The position numbers and the translations under genes are program-made. DNA of 64,000 nucleotides from G963674665 sp964609625. Its GTDB lineage: Bacteria > Desulfobacterota > Desulfovibrionia > Desulfovibrionales > Desulfovibrionaceae. The notes below the pieces were generated by a model. It was not told the origin of the DNA, ran no database searches, and saw only the letters and a list, made by a program, of their open reading frames with translations. Of this stretch, positions 28,403-37,726 are shown piece by piece; within the stretch, counting starts at the first letter, position 1, and each line of letters begins with the position of its first letter. The DNA is taken from NCBI GenBank assembly GCA_964609625.1, contig CAZSRS010000001.1, positions 276,576 through 340,575 of the forward strand, written 5' to 3'.

Positions 28403-29235
28403 TCCAGGTCCCACGCTCTCCCACGGGCGGCTTGTCCCGCGCCTTGCTCTGCCTGCTCCTGCTCGCCGCGGGGTTTTGCTGTTCGTCCTGCGCCCCTAAA
28501 ACCCCCCGCCCGGATATCGAAAAAACGCACCCAGACGAGGTCTGGCAGCGTTTTCTCCAGCGGTTCCCGGACACGGGTAGGGCCCCCGCCTTCAGCCTCG
28601 AAGCCTCACTGCACTACCTGGGCACGAAAAACCAGAGCCGTGTGATCCTGGACTTCTGGGGTAACCTCGACCTGCCCCTGCGCATGGACCTCAAGACCGG
28701 TTTCGGCTCCCTGCTCTCCCTCTGGCGCGAGGACTCCAACGAATTCATGGCCTACATCCCGGACAAGGAGAGTGTCTATCTGCACAAGGACAGCCGCCTC
28801 GGTATGATCGCCTTCGGGATCGACCTCCCCCTGAGCCTGCGGGAACTGGCCCTGCTGCTCAACGGACACTGGCAAGGACTCATCCCCGGTCAATACGCCA
28901 CGGTACGCAGAAAGGACACCCAGGGGCTCTCCTTCACCTTCGGACAGCATGGAAAGGAATACAGCCTGCTGCTGGATACCTCGGGCACACCCCTGGCCAT
29001 GCGCACCCCCGCCCCCACTGCCTGGGACCTGGAGTTCAGCGGCTCCCTCGCCGACAAGGGCTTTCCCAACCTGCCGGGCAAGATCACCATGCGTAACGAC
29101 AGTGGCGACAGGGCCATTCTCCTGATCAAGGACATCAAACAACGCTCCGACCCCTGGCCGGATAACGCCCTCAGGCTCGACCTGCCCGAAAACACCAAGA
29201 TGCTGCTGCTCGACGACGTACAGATCACCCAGTAA
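28399..29235 (+). CDS. LolB-like outer-membrane lipoprotein
   Basis: A 278-residue exported lipoprotein. The N terminus has basic residues, a hydrophobic core (ALLCLLLLAAGF) and a cysteine cluster (CCSSC); the lipidated residue is probably the last of these, though the lipobox is imperfect. The mature part is beta-rich and fits the LolB/LppX half-barrel: ALHYLG-like strands, GSLLSLWREDSNEFMAYIP, and a long C-terminal sheet. Sequence similarity to E. coli LolB is weak; the assignment leans on fold impression and on the four-base overlap with the upstream TPR lipoprotein gene. It could instead be an unrelated LolA/B-fold carrier. Confidence 0.68.
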   Translation: MIQVPRSPTGGLSRALLCLLLLAAGFCCSSCAPKTPRPDIEKTHPDEVWQRFLQRFPDTGRAPAFSLEASLHYLGTKNQSRVILDFWGNLDLPLRMDLKTGFGSLLSLWREDSNEFMAYIPDKESVYLHKDSRLGMIAFGIDLPLSLRELALLLNGHWQGLIPGQYATVRRKDTQGLSFTFGQHGKEYSLLLDTSGTPLAMRTPAPTAWDLEFSGSLADKGFPNLPGKITMRNDSGDRAILLIKDIKQRSDPWPDNALRLDLPENTKMLLLDDVQITQ

Positions 29236-29261
29236 CCCTTGTGCCGAGGAGGCTGACATAC

Positions 29262-29645
29262 ATGGAGCAAACATCCCAAAAACCACCCGAGGCGAAGCCG
29301 AGCCGCAACATCTTCGGCAATCTGGTCCTGGGACTCAAGCTGCTGCTTGGCGAGTTGCAATGGATCGGGCTCAAGGGATTGCGCGCCTTCGAACTCCGGC
29401 AGTTGAACAAACGCCTGAAAGAGGAATGCGCCACCCTGGGCGAGGCCGTGGCCCGACAGCTCTCTGATCAGGAGCCAGGGCCGGACACCCCCCTTCCTCC
29501 GTGCGACGAACGCACCCGCCTCGCCCTCAAACAGGTGCGCTTCCTTGAAGACGAAATCGAAAACCTCCTCGGGGAACGGCAGCGCATGCGCGAAGAATTC
29601 GAGGCCAGACGCAAATCATCTATCGGCGTGAACCAGGAACCCTAA
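29262..29645 (+). CDS. Small coiled-coil protein of unknown function
   Basis: A 127-residue protein with a moderately hydrophobic N-terminal helix (NLVLGLKLLLGELQWIGLKGL) and charged helices likely to form a coiled coil (LRQLNKRLKEECATLGEAVA, and EDEIENLLGERQRMREEFEA near the end). No signal peptide and no catalytic motif. ATG 29262 has GAGGAGG nine bases upstream, better than the in-frame upstream start. It sits between the LolB-like gene and rpiB, probably in the same operon. I do not recognise the family. Confidence 0.68.
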   Translation: MEQTSQKPPEAKPSRNIFGNLVLGLKLLLGELQWIGLKGLRAFELRQLNKRLKEECATLGEAVARQLSDQEPGPDTPLPPCDERTRLALKQVRFLEDEIENLLGERQRMREEFEARRKSSIGVNQEP

Positions 29646-29661
29646 CCACAGCGAGGCCCTC

Positions 29662-30105
29662 ATGCCCAAGACCGTCTATCTCGCCGCGGACCACGGCGGC
29701 CTGCTGCTCAAACAGGAAGTGGCCAACCATCTGGAAAACAACGGCTACACGGTGCATGATCTGGGCACCCACTCCGCGGATAGCTGCGACTACCCCCTCT
29801 TCGCCCATACGCTGTGCGAACACGTGGTTCGCGAAAACCGCCTGGGCATCCTGATCTGCGGCACCGGCATCGGCATGTGCATGGCCGCCAACAAGTGCCC
29901 CGGTATCCGCGCCGCCCTTTGCGCCAACGAATACATGGCCCTCATGAGCCGCAGGCACAACGATGCCAACGTGCTCTGCCTCGGGGAGCGGGTCCTGGGC
30001 ATCGATCTGGCCAAGAGCATTGTCGACGCCTTCCTGGAGAGTGGATTCGATGGCGGCAGGCACCTGCGCCGCATCGAACTCTTCGGTACCATGCGCACCA
30101 GTTGA
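29662..30105 (+). CDS. rpiB: Ribose-5-phosphate isomerase B
   Basis: A 147-residue RpiB, which interconverts ribose 5-phosphate and ribulose 5-phosphate in the pentose phosphate pathway. Visible family features are the phosphate-binding start LAADHGG, the catalytic cysteine region LICGTGIGMCMAANK, the RRHNDANVLCLG block and the C-terminal RHLRRI. Length is standard. It follows the small coiled-coil gene by 16 bases. A GC-rich inverted repeat lies beyond its stop, shared with the convergent next gene. Confidence 0.96.
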   Translation: MPKTVYLAADHGGLLLKQEVANHLENNGYTVHDLGTHSADSCDYPLFAHTLCEHVVRENRLGILICGTGIGMCMAANKCPGIRAALCANEYMALMSRRHNDANVLCLGERVLGIDLAKSIVDAFLESGFDGGRHLRRIELFGTMRTS

Positions 30106-30135
30106 AGCCGCTCGCGGCGGAATCCCGAAAGCCTT

Positions 30136-30167
30136 CTCCTGCCCTGGCCGGCAAGCCGGGGCAGGAG
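30136..30167. terminator. Bidirectional GC-rich hairpin between convergent genes
   Basis: CTCCTGCCC (30136-30144) pairs with GGGCAGGAG (30159-30167); the inner bases can pair further. It lies between the ends of rpiB (plus) and the next gene (minus), as expected for a shared terminator. T-runs are absent on both sides. Confidence 0.6.
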
Positions 30168-30171
30168 TAGG

Positions 30172-30465
30172 CTACTCTTCGTCCTCTTCCACCCAACGGC
30201 CGAGTATCTCGATGATCCTGCGCGCCTGGTCCTTGCTCGAGATCGTGAACTTAGACTGGGGGCGGTAGGTCCCGCTCATCTTGCGGTAACGGCGGATGGA
30301 ATACCGCACGGGGCCGAACTCGCCAGACTTCTTGTCCAACTCCTGATACTTGAACAGCACCGTGCTCCAGGCGCCCTTGGTCAGGATCTCCTTGTCCAGC
30401 TCCTTCACGAGCAGTTGGCCTTCTTCTTCATACTGTACCGTCAGCTCGTCCACTGTGGTTGCCAT
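30172..30465 (-). CDS. Small conserved-type protein of unknown function
   Basis: A 97-residue soluble protein (ATTVDELTVQYEEEGQLLVKELDKEIL...). Its pattern alternates acidic helices with a basic central strand region (GPVRYSIRRYRKMSGTYRP) and ends in a helix with an acidic tail (RRIIEILGRWVEEDEE). No signal peptide, no cysteines, no known motif. AGAGGT lies upstream of ATG 30465. A longer open frame extends upstream but without coding character. Convergent with rpiB, divergent from the following membrane-protein gene. Confidence 0.75.
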   Translation of the reverse strand: MATTVDELTVQYEEEGQLLVKELDKEILTKGAWSTVLFKYQELDKKSGEFGPVRYSIRRYRKMSGTYRPQSKFTISSKDQARRIIEILGRWVEEDEE

Positions 30466-30633
30466 GCGTACCTCTTTGTTTCCCCCCTCCAGAGGGGTGG
30501 TTGTCTCGGAAAAACGCTTTCCCAATGCTACCCAAAGCCACGGCTCCCGGCAAGGCCTCGCGATTACTGGCCTCGCGATTACGTCTTGTACCGGCAGATG
30601 AAGAGGCCTATACTCCCGCCAGGAGCCCTCGCC

Positions 30634-31101
30634 ATGTATCTCGCACTGGTCATCACCACCGCCATCCTCCTCGGTCTGGCCTGCCTCTTTCTGCTTATCG
30701 CCGGCATCCTCCGGATGGTGCGCGTCAGCGTACGCCGTGATCTCGAAAAACGTCTCGACCCCAAGGACGTGCTCCAGGCCGACCTGTTCAGCAATTTTTT
30801 CGGTCAACAATCCCGTGGCCTGGGGCAGATTCGCGGCAACGGCGGCCTGGTGCTGCTGCGCGACAGGCTGTATTTCCTGCTCGCGGCGCCCAGACGCGAA
30901 CTGGTCATCCCCTTCGCCAACATCACGGACATCTCCCTGCCCAGCTCCTTTCTGGGCAAGAGCGTTCTCCGTCCGCTGCTGCGTGTGGATTTTTTCTCGG
31001 GTACGGGAGCCGACGCCGCGGCCTGGGCCCTGCGCGATCCCGGTAATTGGAAGGCGGCGCTGGAACAGGCCGTGCACGCCCACCAACGCCGTCAGTCCTG
31101 A
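30634..31101 (+). CDS. Membrane protein with one helix and a PH-like cytoplasmic domain
   Basis: A 155-residue protein with an N-terminal transmembrane helix (YLALVITTAILLGLACLFLLI), a basic stretch (RMVRVSVRRDLEKRL), and a beta-rich domain (GNGGLVLLRDRLYFLLAAPRRE, shown in part, then LVIPFANITDISLPSS) of the kind seen in bacterial PH-like domains. It closes with a helix (WKAALEQAVHAHQ). ATG 30634 has AGGAG eight bases upstream. Function unknown; the next gene, a DUF401 transporter, is 151 bases downstream on the same strand. Confidence 0.72.
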   Translation: MYLALVITTAILLGLACLFLLIAGILRMVRVSVRRDLEKRLDPKDVLQADLFSNFFGQQSRGLGQIRGNGGLVLLRDRLYFLLAAPRRELVIPFANITDISLPSSFLGKSVLRPLLRVDFFSGTGADAAAWALRDPGNWKAALEQAVHAHQRRQS

Positions 31102-31252
31102 ACAACCAGCAAGTCCCCGAAATGCTCCTCCCACACGTCCTTGCACAAAGGTTCCGTGCGCCCATGTTCGACGCATCCGGCGAGTGCCTCCTCGCGGTGC
31201 TTTCCCGCCGCCTCGAAAGGACAACTTCCAGCAATACCGCCCCGGACAATCC

Positions 31253-32590
31253 ATGACCATCGATGCCCTGCTCCCCATACTCAAGGTGCTGTTGGCCTTT
31301 GCCGCCATGCTCGTGGGCATCCGGCTAAAGCTCGGGCTCCTTGCCTCCATCCTGGTCGGCAGCCTGCTGCTGGCCCTGCTCTTCGGCATGGGGCCGCTCG
31401 CCTGGCTCGGGGCGGCGGTCGACGGCGTCACCCACCTGCAGACCGTGTTTCTCGCCGTGATCATCGCCGTCATCCTGGCCTTCAGCGACCTCCTGGACAA
31501 AACAGGCCAAGCCGAGCGGCTGCTGGCCACCATCGGGGGGCGCATCAAGCGTCCACGCCTGGCCCTGGCTTTTTTCCCGGCACTGATAGGGCTTTTGCCG
31601 ATGCCCGGCGGCGCGGTGTTCTCGGCGCCCATGGTCCGGACCATGGCCGACCGGCTTGCCCGCCAAGGCAGCTTGGGCACGGTGGAACTCACGGACCAGG
31701 CCCTGATCAACTACTGGTACCGTCACCTCTGGGAACTGGCCTGGCCGCTCTATCCGGGCATCATCATGGCCGCCACCCTTTCGGAGATCCCCTTGATCTG
31801 GCTGGCGGCCCTGCTCGTCCCAGCTCCGGTGATCGCGATGCTCCTGGGTTGGTACTTTTTCCTCCGGCCCAAGGCGCTCCGCATGGTGGAAGCCGTAGGC
31901 AGCCGGCCCGGCAGTGGTCCGAAAATGCCTTCCCTGGACGGGAACCCGCCCCTGCGGCATGCGTTGCGGGAAGCGCTCCCCTTGCTGGTGGGTATCGGCG
32001 GCGCCATCGCGCTGGAGTTGGGCATCGCCTGGCTGGCGCCCTGGCTGCCTTTCGAGTGGGGAGTGCTTCTGGCCCTGCTGGCTGCCTTTGCCACCTGCGC
32101 CGTGCAGAACCGCTGGCCCGTGTGGAGACTGGCCCGGCTCTTCACCAAGCGGCATCTCCTCGTCATGCTGGGGGTGGTGGCGGCCATATTTGTGTTCAAG
32201 GAGACCCTGCAACAGAGCGGCGCCATCAACGATTTGGCCGGCAGGGGCGGTGGGGGATTCGCCTTGTTCACCGCCGCCGCATTCCTGCCCTATTTCGTGG
32301 GCGTGGTGGCTGGACTGAACATCGCCTTCGTAGGCGCGACCTTTCCCCTGCTCCTGGGGTTGCTGCGGCAGATGGGGCTGGTGGAGGTGATCCCGGCCTA
32401 CATCGTCCTGGGAATGTTCTCGGGCTTCGCCGGAGTCATGTCATCGCCGCTGCATCTGTGCTTCATCCTCACCTGTCAGTACTTTCAGGTGGACTTGGCC
32501 CAGGCCTGGCGCCGCGTGCTGCTCCCCTGCGGGGTGTTCGTCGCTGTGGGCACGGCGTATTTTTTCCTCCTGCGGCATCTGCTGGCCTGA
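31253..32590 (+). CDS. DUF401-family integral membrane transporter
   Basis: A 445-residue polytopic membrane protein, about 10-12 helices. The conserved family block ALIGLLPMPGGAVFSAPMV lies near residue 110, and the long helix-breaking linker with charged residues (RPKALRMVEAVGSRPG) lies in the middle. DUF401 belongs with ion-transporter-superfamily carriers such as gluconate or C4-dicarboxylate permeases; the substrate is unknown. ATG 31253 matches the hydrophobic N terminus (TIDALLPILKVLLAFAAML). It ends 26 bases before the convergent phosphate-cotransporter-like gene. Confidence 0.85.
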   Translation: MTIDALLPILKVLLAFAAMLVGIRLKLGLLASILVGSLLLALLFGMGPLAWLGAAVDGVTHLQTVFLAVIIAVILAFSDLLDKTGQAERLLATIGGRIKRPRLALAFFPALIGLLPMPGGAVFSAPMVRTMADRLARQGSLGTVELTDQALINYWYRHLWELAWPLYPGIIMAATLSEIPLIWLAALLVPAPVIAMLLGWYFFLRPKALRMVEAVGSRPGSGPKMPSLDGNPPLRHALREALPLLVGIGGAIALELGIAWLAPWLPFEWGVLLALLAAFATCAVQNRWPVWRLARLFTKRHLLVMLGVVAAIFVFKETLQQSGAINDLAGRGGGGFALFTAAAFLPYFVGVVAGLNIAFVGATFPLLLGLLRQMGLVEVIPAYIVLGMFSGFAGVMSSPLHLCFILTCQYFQVDLAQAWRRVLLPCGVFVAVGTAYFFLLRHLLA

Positions 32591-32615
32591 TCCCGGGGCG
32601 ATCAAGCCTCTCCAT

Positions 32616-34277
32616 TCATACGGCGGCTTCCTTGCGCCCCTCGCCTGTCTCATAGGCACTAAGGCCGTAGACCTGCCGCAGTGAATCCAGTAACAGCGAG
32701 CCCTTGACCAACTGCTGCGCGATGCGATGAATCCTGGAGATGTAATCCAGCCGGGCCACCATCTGCTCCACGCTCAACACGCCGGCAGTCCCGGCCTTGA
32801 GCAGGGCGGCCTTGAGTTCCTGGTAGGCGCGCTCGAACCCGTCATGGGTGTCTCGCAGGCTCCCGGCGCTGAATCTGATGCCGTCGGGTACGGCAAGATC
32901 GACCACATCCTCGGCGCGCTCCACGAGCAGCCCCATGCTCAAGGCCAGGTCCCTGTCCCCTAGATCGGTGAGCATCCTGCGGTACGTATCGGCCTCAATG
33001 GCCGCTTCGGCCGCCGCGTTCCAGTACTGCGAGACCCGCAGGACCCTGGGCAGGTCATCGGCCACACGCGGCGAAAGCCCCTCCCTGCTCATGCGTGTAC
33101 TGAACTCCGCAACCGCGCGCTGCAAGGAATCGAGCACGAGCTTTTCCGTGTGCAGATCACCACACGGACGCTCCCGACAGCGCAGGGAGGTCATGGACAT
33201 GACCCGGGCGCTTTCACCGATGCGGCCCGTCTCCAGAATCATGGCGGCCATGGCCAGGGAGGGGGTGCGCACCACGGTACTGTCCAGATGTTTTGGCCTG
33301 CCGCGCTCTTCCTCGCGGGAGCGGAAGCGCCGTTGCAGCCAGCGTACCAGCCAGCCGCTGATGGGCCAGAGCAACAACACGCCCAGAATGTTGAACAGCG
33401 TATGGAACAAGGCGAGCACAGGCAAGGGATCGGCTCCCATGCCGAACATCGAACGTGTCCAGACAATGGCCTGAAGCATGGGGGGGAGCAAGATCAGTGC
33501 CGCCGTGCCAGTGATCACGTTGAAGACCACGTGGGCCGCGGCCAGCCGTTTGGCATTGGGCGTCGCGCCAATGGCGGCCAGGGCCGCGGTGCTCGTGGTA
33601 CCGACATTGGCCCCGATGACGGCCGCGGCTCCTGCCGTGAGCGGCGCCAATCCGCTGGCCGTGGCCGTGAGGATCAAGGCCATGGAGGCGCTGGAGGATT
33701 GCATCAGGAAGGTCAGCAGGAATCCGAGGCCGATATACACCAGCAATCCCAAGGCACCATCCGCGGGAAGGGTTTCCAGGGCGACACCACTGCCCAGAGC
33801 CCCCAGGGTCTCCTGCAACAACTCGATGCCCATGAAGAACAGGCCGAAACCCGCCAGGGCCTCGCCAAGGGCCGTTCGCCGGGAGACGCCTCCGGCGAGC
33901 CAGAACCCGGTGCCCATGGCGATGCACGGCAACGCCAAGGCCTTGATGTTCACCTCGAGTCCCAGCAGGGCCACCAGCCAGGCGGTGGACGTGGTGCCCA
34001 CGTTGGCGCCGTAGACCACCCACAGGGCCTCGGTCAGGGACATCAAACCGGCGTTGACGAAACCGATGGCGGCAATGGTCACCGCTGCGGAACTCTGGAC
34101 CATGGCCGTGATGCCGAAGCCGGAACTCAGTGCGCGCGGGCGTGTCTTGGTCCACTGGCCAAGTACTTGACGCAGCATGGGCCCACCGGCAAGCTTCAGG
34201 CCGTCGGTCATCAGCTTCATGCCCAAGAGCAGAAGACCCAGGCCTCCGGCGACGGACACGGCGGATGCGATTGTCAT
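32616..34277 (-). CDS. Na/Pi cotransporter family protein with PhoU-like tail
   Basis: A 553-residue membrane protein. The two inverted repeats typical of NptA/SLC34-type carriers each contain a QSS motif: GITAMVQSSAAVTIAAIGF near residue 65 and LTFLMQSSSASMALILTA near residue 190. Further helices follow to about residue 330, then a cytoplasmic helical domain of about 220 residues resembling PhoU. It probably imports phosphate with sodium, with the PhoU-like tail regulating flux. ATG 34277 has GGAGGGG upstream. Specificity for phosphate over other anions is inferred from the family. Confidence 0.9.
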   Translation of the reverse strand: MTIASAVSVAGGLGLLLLGMKLMTDGLKLAGGPMLRQVLGQWTKTRPRALSSGFGITAMVQSSAAVTIAAIGFVNAGLMSLTEALWVVYGANVGTTSTAWLVALLGLEVNIKALALPCIAMGTGFWLAGGVSRRTALGEALAGFGLFFMGIELLQETLGALGSGVALETLPADGALGLLVYIGLGFLLTFLMQSSSASMALILTATASGLAPLTAGAAAVIGANVGTTSTAALAAIGATPNAKRLAAAHVVFNVITGTAALILLPPMLQAIVWTRSMFGMGADPLPVLALFHTLFNILGVLLLWPISGWLVRWLQRRFRSREEERGRPKHLDSTVVRTPSLAMAAMILETGRIGESARVMSMTSLRCRERPCGDLHTEKLVLDSLQRAVAEFSTRMSREGLSPRVADDLPRVLRVSQYWNAAAEAAIEADTYRRMLTDLGDRDLALSMGLLVERAEDVVDLAVPDGIRFSAGSLRDTHDGFERAYQELKAALLKAGTAGVLSVEQMVARLDYISRIHRIAQQLVKGSLLLDSLRQVYGLSAYETGEGRKEAAV

Positions 34278-34507
34278 GAGCGCCCCTCCAACGGACGTGC
34301 ATTCACCTGTAAACGCGGTGTTCGAAGAGGCAGTACTGACACGGAGCGACTGATCGAGCAAGCGGCCCGGATCGGCCACGACACCCGTATCGACAACGGG
34401 CATGTCCGTTTCGCCCTAACGTCACTCTCCCCTTGCCGGAAAAAACCCCGCGCGCTATGTTGCCCCAAGGGTATCGAAAACACGGCATCCCACACAAGGA
34501 GACTTCC

Positions 34508-34783
34508 ATGGTCAACGCCATAGTATTGCTCAAGGTGCAGCCCCAGAAGGTCAATGAAATCGCCGAAAAACTCGTGGAGATCAACAACGTCAGCGAAGTC
34601 TACTCCGTTGGGGGGCGTTTCGACATCGTGGCTGTCATCCGCGGCAAGACCAACGAGGACATTTCTGACGTCGTGACCAAGCATCTTCTGAACATCCAGG
34701 GCATCAACTCCTCGGAGACCCTCATTGCCTTCAGGGCCTATTCCAGGCACGACCTGGAGCGCCTCTTCGCCATCGGCGAGTGA
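34508..34783 (+). CDS. Stand-alone Lrp/AsnC ligand-binding (RAM) domain protein
   Basis: A 91-residue protein comprising only the effector domain of Lrp/AsnC regulators, without the DNA-binding helix-turn-helix. It shows the typical pattern MVNAIVLLKVQPQKVNEIAE, then VSEVYSVGGRFDIVAVIRGK, and ends HDLERLFAIGE. Such single-domain proteins form oligomers that bind amino acids and may modulate enzymes or full-length Lrp proteins. ATG 34508 follows AAGGAG. A TRAP binding-protein gene begins 70 bases downstream. Confidence 0.88.
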   Translation: MVNAIVLLKVQPQKVNEIAEKLVEINNVSEVYSVGGRFDIVAVIRGKTNEDISDVVTKHLLNIQGINSSETLIAFRAYSRHDLERLFAIGE

Positions 34784-34853
34784 TCGTGGGAATTGCCCCC
34801 GGCATGGGGGCCGACCAGGAATACGCCCAACCGGAACAGCCCTGGAGAAGCCC

Positions 34854-35834
34854 ATGAATCGCCTGCTGCCCCTGTTTCTGCTGCTGGTCCTGGGTCTCGC
34901 GCCTGTCCCGACTTCGGCTGCCGCCTCCCTGGAGCTGGAATGCAACGCCTTGTACCCGGCCGCGAGCCTCCACACCAAGGGCGCCCAGGCCTTTGCCGGA
35001 CTGGTGGAGCAATACACCGGGGGCGGGTTGCGCATCACGGTATACCCTGACGGCAGCCTGGGCTTCAAGGGACCGGAACTGCTCAAGGCCGTGAAGGACG
35101 GCATCCTGCCCATGTCCGACATGCTCATGGGCGCGGTCGCGGGCAGCGAAGAAATCTTCGGGCTGACCACCACCCCCCTGCTGGTGCACTCCCTTGACCA
35201 GGCCCTTGCCCTGTATCAAGCCGCCAAGCCTTACTACGAAAAGGCCTGCGAAAAATGGAACCAGAAGCTGCTCTATGCCGCACCCTGGCCCTGCAGCGGT
35301 TTGTATACCAAGAAGCCCATCCAGGGCAGCAAGGACCTCGCTGGACTGAAGATCCGCACCTACGACCAGAACAGCGCGGAGTTCCTCCAACGCGCCGGCG
35401 CCAGCCCCCAGCCACTGCCCTGGGCGGAAGTCCACGCGGCCCTGTCCACCGGACTCATCGATGCCGTGCTGACCTCGGCCACCTCGGGCGTGGAGGGCAG
35501 ATTCTGGGAAGTGCTCTCCGACTTCACCATGCTCAATTACTCCTACCCCTTGAACATGCTGACCATCAACCTGGACACGTGGAATTCCTTGTCCGCCGCG
35601 CAACAGGACGCCATGCTCAGGGCCGCGGCCGAGATCGAACAGGCCCAGTGGCGGGCCTCGCGCCAAAGTGTCCTGGATTCGCTCCTGGAACTGGAGGAAC
35701 ACGGCATGGTCATCGGCGAGATGTCGGCCGAACTGGCGACGGAGCTGGAGATGATCGCCAAGGCGATGCGCCGGGACATGGCGCTGAACGCCGGCGAAGA
35801 CTTCAGGGCGGTACTGAACGCCTTTGGCAAGTAA
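34854..35834 (+). CDS. TRAP-type periplasmic solute-binding protein (DctP family)
   Basis: A 326-residue exported protein with signal MNRLLPLFLLLVLGLAPVP and cleavage near SAAA. It has the DctP fold and signatures: GLRITVYPDGSLGFKGPELL, then GSKDLAGLKIRTYDQNSAEFL, the conserved Arg that clamps the substrate carboxylate, and ALSTGLIDAVLTSATSGVEG. The ligand is probably a C4-dicarboxylate or another organic acid. No DctQ or DctM membrane genes lie nearby, so it is an orphan whose permease must be elsewhere or which serves as a sensor component. GGAG precedes the start by about six bases. Confidence 0.9.
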   Translation: MNRLLPLFLLLVLGLAPVPTSAAASLELECNALYPAASLHTKGAQAFAGLVEQYTGGGLRITVYPDGSLGFKGPELLKAVKDGILPMSDMLMGAVAGSEEIFGLTTTPLLVHSLDQALALYQAAKPYYEKACEKWNQKLLYAAPWPCSGLYTKKPIQGSKDLAGLKIRTYDQNSAEFLQRAGASPQPLPWAEVHAALSTGLIDAVLTSATSGVEGRFWEVLSDFTMLNYSYPLNMLTINLDTWNSLSAAQQDAMLRAAAEIEQAQWRASRQSVLDSLLELEEHGMVIGEMSAELATELEMIAKAMRRDMALNAGEDFRAVLNAFGK

Positions 35835-35984
35835 GCCTCCTTGTCCTGGTGACTCTCATGCCTTGACCATGCCCTTGCCTGCAAACCTCTACCGGTCTAT
35901 GCTGCGGTGAAAACCGTCAGGAACGTGGCCCTCCGACCAATCACCCGAAACAGTATCCGCATCCGCACACTCCAAGGGGGTGTT

Positions 35985-37589
35985 ATGCCGCATGACCCCG
36001 CGCTCTCTCCGGAAGAACTGCGCAAGCGCCTGCATGCGGCGGAACTGCGCGTCTCCGAACTCGAGGCCTTCGAGACCAGGTACAGGGAGGCTCTGTGCCG
36101 ACTGCAGGTGAGCGAGGCTCGTTTCCGCACCCTGTTCAACAATCTCAAGGACGCGGTTTTCGTGCACACGCTCATGCCGGATGGCGAACCCGGCCGGTTC
36201 GAGGAGGTCAACCCGGCTGCCTGCGAACTCACGGGCTACAACTGTCAGGAGCTGTTGTGCATATCCCCGCGCGAACTCGATGCCTGTGATTTCGGCCCGG
36301 AAGTCATCCCGAAAACCATCAGGACTCTCCAGGAAAGAGGCTCGGTCGTATTCGAGTCCGTCCACGTGGACAGGCAGGGCCACCGCATCCCGGTGGAGAT
36401 CCATGCCAGCTTTTTCAACCTCGACGGAGGCCCCCATATCATCTCCGTGGTACGAGACATCAGGGAGCGCAAGCAGTCCGAAGAGGCCTTGCAGCGCTTC
36501 AGGGCCGCACTGGACTACAGCGGCGACGCCATCTTTCTCATCGATGCGGACACCATGCGCTTTGTGGATTGCAACCGCACCGCGTGCACCTCTCTGGGAT
36601 ACAGCCGCGAGGAACTCCTCGCCATGGGGCCCCAGGACATCAAGCCCGAGATGGACGCCGCAATGCTCGCCCTGCACTTCACCGCCGCGGAGCATCAGGA
36701 ACAGCCCCTGCTGCTGGAAACCACGCACATGCGCAAGAACGGCGAAATATTCCCCGTGGAGATCGCCCTCAAGGCCGTCACCTCGGGCCGCACGCGCCTG
36801 ATGGTCGCCTCTGCGCGCGACGTCACGGAGCGCAAGCGCGCCCACGAGGCCATCATCGTGGCCATGGAGGCAGCCGAGGAGGCCAACAGGTCCAAGAGCG
36901 CCTTCCTGGCCAACATCAGCCACGAACTCCGCACTCCCATCCACGGCATACTCGGCATGTTGCAACTACTCGAAGACAACCCCACCGACCATGAGCGCCT
37001 GGACTACGTCGCCACGGCAACCAGCGCCTCACGACACCTGCTGACAATCATCGAGGACATGCTGCTGCTTTCCAAGATCGAGGCGGGCATGCTCACCCCC
37101 CAGCATGAACCCTTCTGGCTCCTGGACATCTTGCGCAAGGCCACAACAAAGCACGCGTCCCACGCAGCCGAAAAAAATCTGGAACTGTATCTGTGCACCT
37201 CAGCCCTTCTCCCGAGCATCATCGTGGGCGACGCCGAAATTTTCAGCCGCATCATCGACTACCTCCTGGACAACGGCCTGAAGTTCACTCACCAGGGCGA
37301 GGTGGTGCTCAGGGTCGAATGCTCCCCACCAGATCGAGCCGCTTCAGGACTTGTCCTGGACCTGGCGGTCAGCGATTCCGGCATCGGCATCCCCGCCGAA
37401 AAGCAGCTCAAACTCTTCACACCCTTTTCCCAGGCAGACGATTCCTTCAGCAGAAAGCACCAGGGCACGGGGCTCGGGCTGGGAATCGTCCAGCGGCTCA
37501 CTGCCCTCATCGGGGGGCGCTGCACCTTGTCCAGTATACCGGATTTGGGCACCACGGTCTGCATCAGCGTCGTCGTGCAGACCTCCTGA
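35985..37589 (+). CDS. Cytoplasmic PAS-PAS histidine kinase
   Basis: A 534-residue sensor kinase without membrane segments. Two PAS domains (about 40-160 and 170-290), each preceding an RDIRERK- or RDVTERK-type PAS tail, are followed by the dimerisation domain with phospho-His313 in NISHELRTPIHGILGML and a HATPase domain. The kinase boxes are LDNGLKFT (N), SDSGIGIP (G1), FTPFSQADDSF (F) and GTGLGLGI (G2). No receiver domain is attached and no response regulator gene is adjacent. The start follows AAGGGGG. A diguanylate cyclase gene follows after 137 bases, a possible but unproven output. Confidence 0.9.
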   Translation: MPHDPALSPEELRKRLHAAELRVSELEAFETRYREALCRLQVSEARFRTLFNNLKDAVFVHTLMPDGEPGRFEEVNPAACELTGYNCQELLCISPRELDACDFGPEVIPKTIRTLQERGSVVFESVHVDRQGHRIPVEIHASFFNLDGGPHIISVVRDIRERKQSEEALQRFRAALDYSGDAIFLIDADTMRFVDCNRTACTSLGYSREELLAMGPQDIKPEMDAAMLALHFTAAEHQEQPLLLETTHMRKNGEIFPVEIALKAVTSGRTRLMVASARDVTERKRAHEAIIVAMEAAEEANRSKSAFLANISHELRTPIHGILGMLQLLEDNPTDHERLDYVATATSASRHLLTIIEDMLLLSKIEAGMLTPQHEPFWLLDILRKATTKHASHAAEKNLELYLCTSALLPSIIVGDAEIFSRIIDYLLDNGLKFTHQGEVVLRVECSPPDRAASGLVLDLAVSDSGIGIPAEKQLKLFTPFSQADDSFSRKHQGTGLGLGIVQRLTALIGGRCTLSSIPDLGTTVCISVVVQTS

Positions 37590-37726
37590 TCGGCCCGGAC
37601 CGAAACCAACGCTTTCGTCCTCCCAAAGGGGCTTGCCCCAAGGGCCAAACATTTCTACAATGGCCCCAACGCCTCCATTTGCTCCTGCACGTCTCTGCCG
37701 CGTTCTGCCCGGGGAGGGGCCGAACC

